Part shown: positions 7,775-14,423 of the stretch, in pieces | How positions within the stretch are numbered: position 1 is the stretch's first letter | Layout of the letters: every line of letters starts with the position of its first letter | Assembly: GCA_905215045.1 (NCBI GenBank) | Contig: CAJMOO010000033.1 | Span: 1 to 19,591 of the forward strand | Direction of reading: 5' to 3' | DNA: 19,591 bases | Source: an uncultured bacterium | GTDB lineage: Bacteria > Bacillota_A > Clostridia > Lachnospirales > Lachnospiraceae | Notes under the pieces: generated by a model | What the model was told of the DNA's origin: nothing | The model's database searches: none | The model's input: only the letters and a program-made list of their open reading frames with translations | Translations under genes and position numbers: made by a program

Positions 7775-8998
7775 TTATGCAAATAATGCACTTAAGCTGC
7801 TTAATGATGTAATTCCAAGATATCCTGAAACAACAACTACCACGATTCCAAGAACCAGTAATAATACTGGATGATGATAATCTTCTCCCATAACAGATTT
7901 CTTCTGAGATGCGATCAGGCAAACTCCTAATGTGATCGGTAAGATCAATCCATTTAATGCTCCTGCAAGTACTAATAATACCGCTGGCTGTCCAGCAAGT
8001 GCCATACATACAGTACTAATCGCGATAAATCCTACAATAAACCATTTCTCATTCTTCTCAATCGTTTTGCTGAATGTCTTAAGGAAAGACACAGATGTAT
8101 AAGCACATCCAACGATGGATGTGATCGCTGCGCATAAGATCACAAGTCCAAAGAATCTATAACCGATCTGTCCTGCTCCCTGTAAAAATGCATCCGCTGT
8201 TGGGTTCGCTGCATCTAATGTATGAGCTGGTGAAGTTGCTGTTGCTACAACCACTCCTAAAACTGCAAGGAATAAGAAGATACGTACGATCGTTGCAATT
8301 CCCATTCCCATAACAGAACTCTTATTGATCTCTTTTAAGTTCTCTTTTCCAGTGATTCCTGAATCAATCAGACGATGTGCACCTGCAAATGTAATATATC
8401 CACCGACTGTTCCTCCAAGTAATGTAAGGATCGCTGGGAAAATATCTCCCATAGATGCTGTTGGCATGATTGTTTCTTTTGCTGCCATACCAACTGGCGG
8501 CTGTACGATCAGGATCACAATAAAGATAACAAGGATCATGATCCCACCAAGGATCTTTGTAAGGTTATCCATAGCATTTAATGCATTCTTTGATAAAAAT
8601 ACGATAATCGCAATTGCTCCCGCAATAAAATATCCAACAGTAGTAGGAATTCCAAGAAGTGTATTAAAACCTAAAGCACCTCCACCAACGTTACCGATAT
8701 TAAATACAAGACCACCTGCTACAACTAAAAATGCGATCACATATCCAAGTCCAGGAAGTACCTTATTCGCCACATCCTGTCCACGCATTCCAGATACGCA
8801 CAGAACTCTCCATACATTTAACTGCACGATCGCTGCTAAGATCACGGAGATTAAAATTACAAATCCAAAGCTTCCATGCAGACTATCTGTAAATTTACCA
8901 GTTTGTGTCAGAAATCCAGGTCCAATTGCCGAAGTTGCCATAAGAAATGCCGCACCGATCAAAGCGCTTGCACTTTTTTTGTTATTCTCTTTCTTCAT
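7775..8998 (-). CDS. NRAMP-family transporter, YcsG-like
   Basis: 407 residues and about 11 hydrophobic segments, the NRAMP fold in the cell membrane. I chose the ATG at 8998 (MKKENNKKS), with an AAGGAAA-type ribosome site about 9 bases upstream. A further in-frame ATG at 9103 would add 35 residues that lie across the predicted promoter. The metal-binding DPGN of true Mn/Fe NRAMPs is replaced by AIGPGF (residues 24-29), and the TM6 MPH region reads GGTVGGYITFAGAH (195-208). Loss of both ligand motifs argues against manganese import. It resembles B. subtilis YcsG, encoded beside the YcsF (PxpA) gene, so an amino-acid-like substrate such as 5-oxoproline is a reasonable inference. It is the first gene of the pxp operon. 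Confidence 0.88.
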   Translation of the reverse strand: MKKENNKKSASALIGAAFLMATSAIGPGFLTQTGKFTDSLHGSFGFVILISVILAAIVQLNVWRVLCVSGMRGQDVANKVLPGLGYVIAFLVVAGGLVFNIGNVGGGALGFNTLLGIPTTVGYFIAGAIAIIVFLSKNALNAMDNLTKILGGIMILVIFIVILIVQPPVGMAAKETIMPTASMGDIFPAILTLLGGTVGGYITFAGAHRLIDSGITGKENLKEINKSSVMGMGIATIVRIFLFLAVLGVVVATATSPAHTLDAANPTADAFLQGAGQIGYRFFGLVILCAAITSIVGCAYTSVSFLKTFSKTIEKNEKWFIVGFIAISTVCMALAGQPAVLLVLAGALNGLILPITLGVCLIASQKKSVMGEDYHHPVLLLVLGIVVVVVSGYLGITSLSSLSALFA

Positions 8999-9028
8999 AG
9001 TAAATAATTTCCTTTCCTTTTCGTAATA

Positions 9029-9064
9029 ATTAATAATTATAACAAAATTTCTGACGATACGCAA
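9029..9064 (-). promoter_or_regulatory. Promoter of the transporter-pxp-biotin operon
   Basis: On the minus strand a perfect -10 box TATAAT (9036-9041), preceded by TG one base upstream (extended -10), stands 17 bases from a -35-like TTGCGT (9059-9064). The predicted start near 9029 gives a leader of about 30 bases that includes the ribosome site of the transporter. It is the only good promoter ahead of six closely spaced co-directional genes. Confidence 0.75.
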
Positions 9065-9079
9065 CTTTAAAGCGTTGAT

Positions 9080-9094
9080 TTGAATAACGTTCAA
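9080..9094. promoter_or_regulatory. Candidate operator palindrome upstream of the pxp promoter
   Basis: TTGAA (9080-9084) and TTCAA (9090-9094) are perfect 5-base inverted arms around a 5-base spacer, 15 bases upstream of the -35 box. A second small palindrome CTTTAAAG (9065-9072) abuts the -35 box. Position suits a regulator binding site, but short AT-rich palindromes occur by chance and no regulator gene lies next to it. Confidence 0.3.
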
Positions 9095-9150
9095 CATACA
9101 CAACTACTTAAATTATCAATCTTGTAATTGTCCACACTCTAGACTTCTGG

Positions 9151-9380
9151 TATATGATAAAAAATAAATAAGCAACCGAAAGCACGGCATTGGAATTTTG
9201 CCATATTTTGAACAAATTCGCAGCCCAATTGGACGAGTGTCTGAGCTTCAAAGACTTTTGTCTGAAACAAAACTTCAAAGCGAGTTCTCGTAGGAAATTG
9301 GGCGGATCAGCGATTTGTTCAAAATGTGAGCAAAATTCCACCGCTGTGCTTTCGGTTGCTTATTTATTTTTTATCATATA
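9151..9380. repeat. 230-bp imperfect palindrome with 35-bp perfect terminal arms
   Basis: The outer 35 bases on each side (9151-9185 and 9346-9380) are perfect inverted copies starting TATATGATAAAAAATAA. Inside them pairing continues imperfectly through shared blocks such as TGGAATTTTG, ATTTTGAACAAAT and GCCCAATT to a centre near 9265. A transcript from either strand would fold into one very long hairpin. Both strands show short open frames whose predicted peptides share VLSVAYLFFIIY, simply because the DNA is palindromic; I do not regard them as genes. It lies between the stop codon of the response regulator and the pxp promoter and is the only terminator-like structure after the kinase-regulator pair. 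Size, terminal inverted repeats and lack of a transposase suggest a small non-autonomous element or a dispersed genomic repeat. Confidence 0.85.
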
Positions 9381-9416
9381 CTCAAAATCTACAGTTAGCC
9401 AACTACAACTTAAAAT

Positions 9417-10028
9417 TTATTCCTTGACCATTAGCTTTTTTAATTCCCGGCGTTTTTCAATCTCTAATTTTGAGAAGATCCTTGCCACAAGATTTTTCAC
9501 GTACCCATAAGAATAATGCATAGACTCTGCAATTTCCTTGTTTTCCATTCCTTCTGCAATCGCTATTGCAATCTTCCATTCTGTTGGTGTTAACTGGCTT
9601 TTGATCTGCTTGGCATAATCTGATAATTCCATGGATTTTTTGTGCTGTCTCTGCTGATATCGTTCCAAATGCCGTTCAACCCTAGCAAGTAAGATTTCTT
9701 TTGCAAATGGCTTTACGATATAATCAACTGCCCCTGCTTTCAAGCCCCTTACTTCATAATCCATTTCTGAAAATCCGGTTAAAAATATGATCGGGATCAA
9801 TTCACACCTTGGGATTTTTTTGATTTCTTCTAATGTTTCGTATCCATCCATCTGTGGCATATCAATGTCTAATAAGATCAAATCTGGAATGATATTTTTA
9901 TTTAACAGATTTAATGCCTGTATTCCACTCTTTGCGACACTGACATTATATTGGTCAGATAAAATCTCTTCTGCTGTCTTTAGAAGCATAAGATCATCAT
10001 CTATGATCAAAATATGATTCTCTCTCAT
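9417..10028 (-). CDS. Response regulator, REC plus LuxR-type HTH
   Basis: 203 residues. The receiver domain (about 4-120) has the acidic pair in IIDDD (8-12), the phospho-acceptor Asp54 in LLDIDMP, Thr84 in FLTG and Lys106 in VKPF. The C-terminal GerE/LuxR helix-turn-helix (about 145-200) starts LTPTEWKIAIAIAEG and contains NKEIAESMHYSYGYVKNLVARIFSKL, so it should bind DNA. I chose the ATG at 10028 because it overlaps the kinase stop as ATGA and has GGAGG seven bases upstream; a start 15 bases earlier lacks such a site. The overlap implies translational coupling with the histidine kinase, its likely partner. Targets are not shown by sequence. Confidence 0.93.
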   Translation of the reverse strand: MRENHILIIDDDLMLLKTAEEILSDQYNVSVAKSGIQALNLLNKNIIPDLILLDIDMPQMDGYETLEEIKKIPRCELIPIIFLTGFSEMDYEVRGLKAGAVDYIVKPFAKEILLARVERHLERYQQRQHKKSMELSDYAKQIKSQLTPTEWKIAIAIAEGMENKEIAESMHYSYGYVKNLVARIFSKLEIEKRRELKKLMVKE

Positions 10029-12439
10029 TCCATTCCCTCCCATCGTTTCATAAGGATTTCTGCTTCATCAAAATCAAGCTGATCGATCCGTATTTCCATC
10101 TCTTTCAAGATATTTCTTTCTTCCTCGGATATCTTACCTTTTCGATAATACTGAATCTGTTCTTTCGCTTCTTTCGCCTGATATCTGGTGATAAATATTT
10201 TTAATTTTTCTTTGATTTCTTCTTTACTTTGCTTGTCTTTTTCTTCCTCTTTTTTCTGATCAAACAGAACATTTTTCGTCTGTTCAATAAATTCCCGTGA
10301 TGCCTTAAATACTCGTCCCCACTCCAATTTAAGCAGATTATATGCAGACATGATGTATTCCATATCCTTTTGTTTCCCTCTATCTTCCATTTCTTTTGCA
10401 ATCTCATACAAATGAATCGCACCTATCGCTTTTGCATTGCTCTTTAAGGTGTGCATCATCCTTGTGATTTCATCGACTTTCACTTCATTTTGTGTCATCA
10501 ACTGCTGCATCTGTCTCATATATTCTTCCTGGTACTCCGTAAAGAATTCCATCAATTTACGATACTGCATAAAGTCTCCATCCAGAAGTCTAAGCCCCTC
10601 TTCGATCTTTATATCATTTTCTTTTAGCTGTCCCTTCAGCTGCTTAAATTCTTCATCTTTGATCTTTTGTTCTTCTTTCAGATCCTCACGAATAAATACA
10701 AGATCATCTCTCAAATATTTCATCAGCAGGTCTTCTAATTTGCTCCACATCACTGGCTTTGAAAGATACGCACAAAATCCTTCTCTTAAAAATGTCTGTT
10801 CAATTCCTTTCGTCATATCAGCAGTTAAAGCGATCACTGGAATATGAAATTGTACATCTTTCTTTAATTCCCTGATCGTATCGATTCCATCCATCTGCGG
10901 CATCATATAATCAAGTAAGATCAGATCATATACGTTTTGTCTGACTTTGTGGACACATTCCTCTCCACTGGCTGCTGTATCCACAAACACAGCTGTACGC
11001 TTCAGAAGTGATCTTGTCACCATGAGATTTTCCGGATTATCATCTACAATTAAAATCTTTGCCTGCGGTGCAACAAATGATCTTCTCTTTCGTTCATCCG
11101 TTTCCTTCCATTCAACATTTGAAATCTTCCCATCAGATACCTTCTTCATTGGAAGCTGCACAAAAAAACTGCTTCCTTTGCCGTATACACTTTCTACCCA
11201 GATCATACCGCCCATCTGTTCTACCAGCTGTTTTGCGATCGCAAGTCCTAATCCGGTTCCTTTAATCTTCTTATTTTTCTTAGAGTCTACTCTCATAAAT
11301 GCATCAAACAAAACGGGCAAATTTTCTTCTTTGATTCCGATTCCTGTGTCTTTTACCTCGAAAATAAGCTTCGTTTCTTCTTCATTTTTACTGACTTTAA
11401 TATCAATCTGACCTTCTTTGGTATATTTTACTGCATTATTGATCAAATTCAAAAGAATCTGTTTGATATGTATCACATCACCGATCAGATATGCTGGCAA
11501 GGTCTTATCAAATATCAGATTCATTTTTAACGACTTTTGCTCCGCCTGTTTCTCTGCGATCAACATCACTTCATCAAGCAGCTGCCTGAGTTCATATTTT
11601 CCTTCTTCAATCTCCATTTTTCCGGATTCGATCCTTGAAATATCCAGAATATTATTGATCAATGAGATCAGATAACTTCCAGAACGTTCAATACTTTTTG
11701 CATATTGACGGATTTCTTCGCTTTCACTTTCTCTAAGGATCATCTCGTTCATTCCAAGCATTACATTGATCGGAGTCCGGATCTCATGACTCATATTAGC
11801 AAGAAATGCACTCTTTGCCTTGTTCGCTGACTGTGCTTCGATCCTTGCTTCTTCTAAGATTTCTTGTTGTTTGTTGTACATCCGAAAATGCAGATACATC
11901 ACTGCTGCCACCGAAATACTAGATGCACAAAATCCTATCAACAGATCCATCACAACTTCTTTTTCAGAGGAAAACCATACAACCATCTGCGGATTTTGAT
12001 AGGCGATCATGATCGTTGCTATATATACGACCATTTCCATAAATGCTGTAAAAAACATTACCTTTCCTTCCAACATAAAGACTGTAAATAAGATCCCAAA
12101 AATATAAAAAGAAACCATCCCACCCTTGTAACCGCCAGATTTAAAAAATAAATATGGGAACATCATAAGAAAGATCATAATGATCGTAACAACATAACAA
12201 AACTGATATCTGCCACTTTTGTATGCATAAAACAACAACACGAAAGACAACACTGCAATCCCAAGATTCAATCCTAGAATCACACTATCCTGATTATTCG
12301 CATATGATGAAATCCCATTGATCAGACTGATCATTCCACCAACTAATGCAAGCACATTAAATAATCTTACCCGAAATGGAAGGGATAACCGAAACAGTGA
12401 ATGTTCTCCCTGCAATATCTGACGAAACCATTTTCCCAC
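10025..12439 (-). CDS. Hybrid sensor histidine kinase with REC and Hpt domains
   Basis: 804 residues. Six hydrophobic segments between residues 24 and 184 form a membrane sensor without a large extracellular domain, followed by a short coiled linker. The dimerisation domain carries His218 in MSHEIRTP. The ATPase domain shows the N box (NLINNAVKYT), DTGIGI, and GTGLGLAIAK (about 330-405). A receiver domain follows (461-580, phospho-acceptor Asp510 in LLDYMMP), then an Hpt domain with His663 in HTLKSNAKAIGA, and a charged C-terminal tail. This gives a complete internal His-Asp-His relay that can hand phosphate to the separate regulator. The start is GTG with GGGGAGG seven bases upstream. It overlaps the regulator by 4 bases and lies 68 bases downstream of the hydrolase gene. 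The signal is unknown. Confidence 0.94.
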   Translation of the reverse strand: MGKWFRQILQGEHSLFRLSLPFRVRLFNVLALVGGMISLINGISSYANNQDSVILGLNLGIAVLSFVLLFYAYKSGRYQFCYVVTIIMIFLMMFPYLFFKSGGYKGGMVSFYIFGILFTVFMLEGKVMFFTAFMEMVVYIATIMIAYQNPQMVVWFSSEKEVVMDLLIGFCASSISVAAVMYLHFRMYNKQQEILEEARIEAQSANKAKSAFLANMSHEIRTPINVMLGMNEMILRESESEEIRQYAKSIERSGSYLISLINNILDISRIESGKMEIEEGKYELRQLLDEVMLIAEKQAEQKSLKMNLIFDKTLPAYLIGDVIHIKQILLNLINNAVKYTKEGQIDIKVSKNEEETKLIFEVKDTGIGIKEENLPVLFDAFMRVDSKKNKKIKGTGLGLAIAKQLVEQMGGMIWVESVYGKGSSFFVQLPMKKVSDGKISNVEWKETDERKRRSFVAPQAKILIVDDNPENLMVTRSLLKRTAVFVDTAASGEECVHKVRQNVYDLILLDYMMPQMDGIDTIRELKKDVQFHIPVIALTADMTKGIEQTFLREGFCAYLSKPVMWSKLEDLLMKYLRDDLVFIREDLKEEQKIKDEEFKQLKGQLKENDIKIEEGLRLLDGDFMQYRKLMEFFTEYQEEYMRQMQQLMTQNEVKVDEITRMMHTLKSNAKAIGAIHLYEIAKEMEDRGKQKDMEYIMSAYNLLKLEWGRVFKASREFIEQTKNVLFDQKKEEEKDKQSKEEIKEKLKIFITRYQAKEAKEQIQYYRKGKISEEERNILKEMEIRIDQLDFDEAEILMKRWEGME

Positions 12440-12507
12440 GAACTTTCCTCCCCTTTCATGATCTTGCTTCTAGTTTATCACGCTCTTTCTTATCTCCCTA
12501 GTTACTA

Positions 12508-13437
12508 TCAGTCATCTCTTTTGGAATGCTGTTCTAAGAAATGCAATACCGCATCATAAACTTTCTCTACATCATCTTCATTTAAGATCTCATGTCTCCG
12601 ATTTAAAAATAACATTCCACGTACCTGATTATACCCTCGCTTTTTTAAAGTTGTCATTGCCTGTGCATACTGTTTCTTTGAACCAATGCATGGATCATCT
12701 GCTCCTGCGATAAACAAGATCGGAAGTGACGGATGTTTTACCTGCCATCCTTTTTTGTTGTAAGTTTCATCCATTAGTAAAAACAGATTTAAAAATCCAT
12801 TATTACTAAATACGAATCCATCCAATGGATTTTCATCATAAGCTTTTACATTTTCTTTGTTATAACTGATCCAGCCATTTTCGGATTCATCTTCTCCTAA
12901 TGCCTTTCCATATAAGCCAAGTGCCATCTTCTGGAAGAAATTTCCTTTTTTGTGTGCTCCCATTTTACAAGCAGTTTTTGCAAGAAATCCTGCTGCCTTT
13001 GCTGCTTTATTTTCACTTGGACTTCCACATACGATCAGAGAGTCCAGCTCATCATCATATTTTTTCAGATAACAACGAACCACCAAAGATCCCATACTAT
13101 GTCCGAACAAATGATATGGAAGTTCTTCCCCATATCGTTCTTTCATCCATGTTGTTACCTGATGAGCATCTTCTATGATCGCTTTTCCACTGTCATCATA
13201 AAAATATCCAAGGTCTGCCGCATCTTTGACACTCTTACCATGACCTCTGTGATCATGGATCACACTGATATAGCCATTGTTACACAACATTTGCATAAAA
13301 GGCTCATAGCGTTCTTTATGTTCTGCCATACCGTGGCAGATCTGTACGATTCCCTTTGGAGATTGTTCTGGTTCCATAAGCAGTACATGTAGTTTTAATC
13401 CATCTTGTTTTGATGTCAGGTATACTGTTTTTTTCAT
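12508..13437 (-). CDS. Alpha/beta hydrolase, monoacylglycerol lipase/lysophospholipase type
   Basis: 309 residues with no signal peptide, so cytoplasmic. It is a serine hydrolase of the S33/hydrolase-4 group. The oxyanion region is ICHGMAEHKERY (33-44), followed by HDHRGHGKS (61-69). The nucleophile elbow is GHSMGS with Ser114, the acid is probably Asp248 in GADDP, and the base His282 in RRHEILNE. This is the pattern of monoacylglycerol lipases and lysophospholipases (PldB-like). GGAGG lies 8 bases before the ATG. It faces away from the lipoprotein gene and precedes the kinase gene by 68 bases in the same direction, so read-through into the kinase is possible. Whether it acts on lipids, esters or peptides cannot be decided. 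Confidence 0.9.
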   Translation of the reverse strand: MKKTVYLTSKQDGLKLHVLLMEPEQSPKGIVQICHGMAEHKERYEPFMQMLCNNGYISVIHDHRGHGKSVKDAADLGYFYDDSGKAIIEDAHQVTTWMKERYGEELPYHLFGHSMGSLVVRCYLKKYDDELDSLIVCGSPSENKAAKAAGFLAKTACKMGAHKKGNFFQKMALGLYGKALGEDESENGWISYNKENVKAYDENPLDGFVFSNNGFLNLFLLMDETYNKKGWQVKHPSLPILFIAGADDPCIGSKKQYAQAMTTLKKRGYNQVRGMLFLNRRHEILNEDDVEKVYDAVLHFLEQHSKRDD

Positions 13438-13480
13438 TTCAAGTACCTCCGTTCCTATTCTTATTTTTAGTTTAACACAA

Positions 13481-13493
13481 AATTATGATTATA
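13481..13493 (-). promoter_or_regulatory. Possible -10 box for the hydrolase gene
   Basis: A perfect TATAAT on the minus strand (13488-13493) lies about 50 bases before the hydrolase ATG in the short divergent spacer 13438-13542. No convincing -35 box is found 16-18 bases upstream, so it stays tentative. No clear promoter for the opposite lipoprotein gene was found in the same spacer. Confidence 0.35.
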
Positions 13494-13542
13494 TGGTAAA
13501 CTAAACTTAATAACTACTAACTCTTTCATGGAGGGATTCATT

Positions 13543-14322
13543 ATGAAAATTAGAATAAAAAAAGTGACTGCATTGCTTCTTTCCTGTATGCTGCTTTTTT
13601 CGATCAGCGGCTGTCAGAAGAAACGTACTGCGAAAGAAGTTTTGGAATCAAGTCTTAAACAAAGTTCCAAATTAAAAGATGCTGATTTCAGTGGAGAAGC
13701 TTCTTATAAGATCGCAAATAGTGAGGCTTCTTCATCCTCAAACGTTACGATCAAGATGAATTTTGACACAAAACTACAGACTGTTGATAAAGATCAGTTA
13801 AAAATGTCTATGACTTCTACCTTAAACATGCTTGGGCAGACTATGGATATGAATATGTATTATTCTGATGGTTATTATTACATGAACACCAATGGAACAA
13901 AGCAGAAAATAAAAATGGATATCGCAGGTCTTCAAAAACAGATTCAGTCAACCACAGGTCAGACTTCTTTGCCTGCAAAATATTACAAAGATCTGAAACT
14001 TAGTGAAAAGGATGGAAATACCATTCTTAAATACAGTATCAATAATGATGGATTGAATCAATACGTCAAAGATGTTACCTCCCAGATGACAACTGTAACT
14101 GGTGGAAGTAATTCCATTAAGGTTTCTTCTTTGACCGGTACAAAAACATTGAATGACAAAGATCTTCCTGTGAAAGAATCCATCCAGATGGTTATGGAAA
14201 GCGGTGACAATGAGACAGGTTCGATCACTTTAAAAATGAACCTGACTTATCATAATCCTGGAAAATCTGTGACTGTGACCTTACCTGACGATCTGAATAC
14301 TTATCAGGAAATTTCAAATTAA
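13543..14322 (+). CDS. Secreted lipoprotein, DUF6612/LppX-like
   Basis: 259 residues. A basic start and hydrophobic stretch lead to the lipobox ISGC with Cys24, so it is a lipid-anchored protein on the outer face of the membrane. The rest is a soluble, serine/threonine-rich domain of alternating beta segments and a central YYYMNTNGTKQKIKMD stretch, reminiscent of the DUF6612 and LppX/LolA-like lipoproteins of Firmicutes; I recognise this from general pattern only. I chose the ATG at 13543 (MKIRIKK) because GGAGGG precedes it by 7 bases; an in-frame ATG at 13528 overlaps that ribosome site. It diverges from the hydrolase gene and ends at a bidirectional terminator. The LppX/LolA fold can hold hydrophobic ligands, but no ligand can be named. 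Confidence 0.85.
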   Translation: MKIRIKKVTALLLSCMLLFSISGCQKKRTAKEVLESSLKQSSKLKDADFSGEASYKIANSEASSSSNVTIKMNFDTKLQTVDKDQLKMSMTSTLNMLGQTMDMNMYYSDGYYYMNTNGTKQKIKMDIAGLQKQIQSTTGQTSLPAKYYKDLKLSEKDGNTILKYSINNDGLNQYVKDVTSQMTTVTGGSNSIKVSSLTGTKTLNDKDLPVKESIQMVMESGDNETGSITLKMNLTYHNPGKSVTVTLPDDLNTYQEISN

Positions 14323-14364
14323 TAAATTTTATTGCATAGGAAATTCCGATAAAATCCTAAAGCA

Positions 14365-14415
14365 AACGACGTAAGCATCTTATTCTTTTGAATATAATAC
14401 TTACGTCGTTGTTTT
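14365..14415. terminator. Bidirectional terminator between convergent genes
   Basis: A perfect 11-bp stem AACGACGTAAG (14365-14375) pairs with 14400-14410 around a 24-base AT-rich loop. On the plus strand it is followed by GTTTTAT, which suits the lipoprotein gene ending at 14322. On the minus strand it lies 14 bases past the stop of the large secreted protein and is followed by a weaker T-rich run. Confidence 0.75.
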
Positions 14416-14423
14416 ATATGATC

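Noticed and set aside
8325..9026. Long plus-strand open frame (233 codons)
   Set aside because: It is fully antisense to the NRAMP-like transporter, rich in Ile/Pro/Ala as expected from reading membrane-protein codons backwards, with no family motif.
7775..9103. Upstream start of the transporter at 9103
   Set aside because: The 35 extra residues lie over the predicted promoter and lack a ribosome site; the ATG at 8998 has a good one.
9108..9510. Short open frames on both strands across the palindrome (9108-9341 minus, 9190-9510 plus)
   Set aside because: They share peptide segments only because the DNA is an inverted repeat; neither has a convincing ribosome site, and the plus-strand frame runs antisense into the response regulator.
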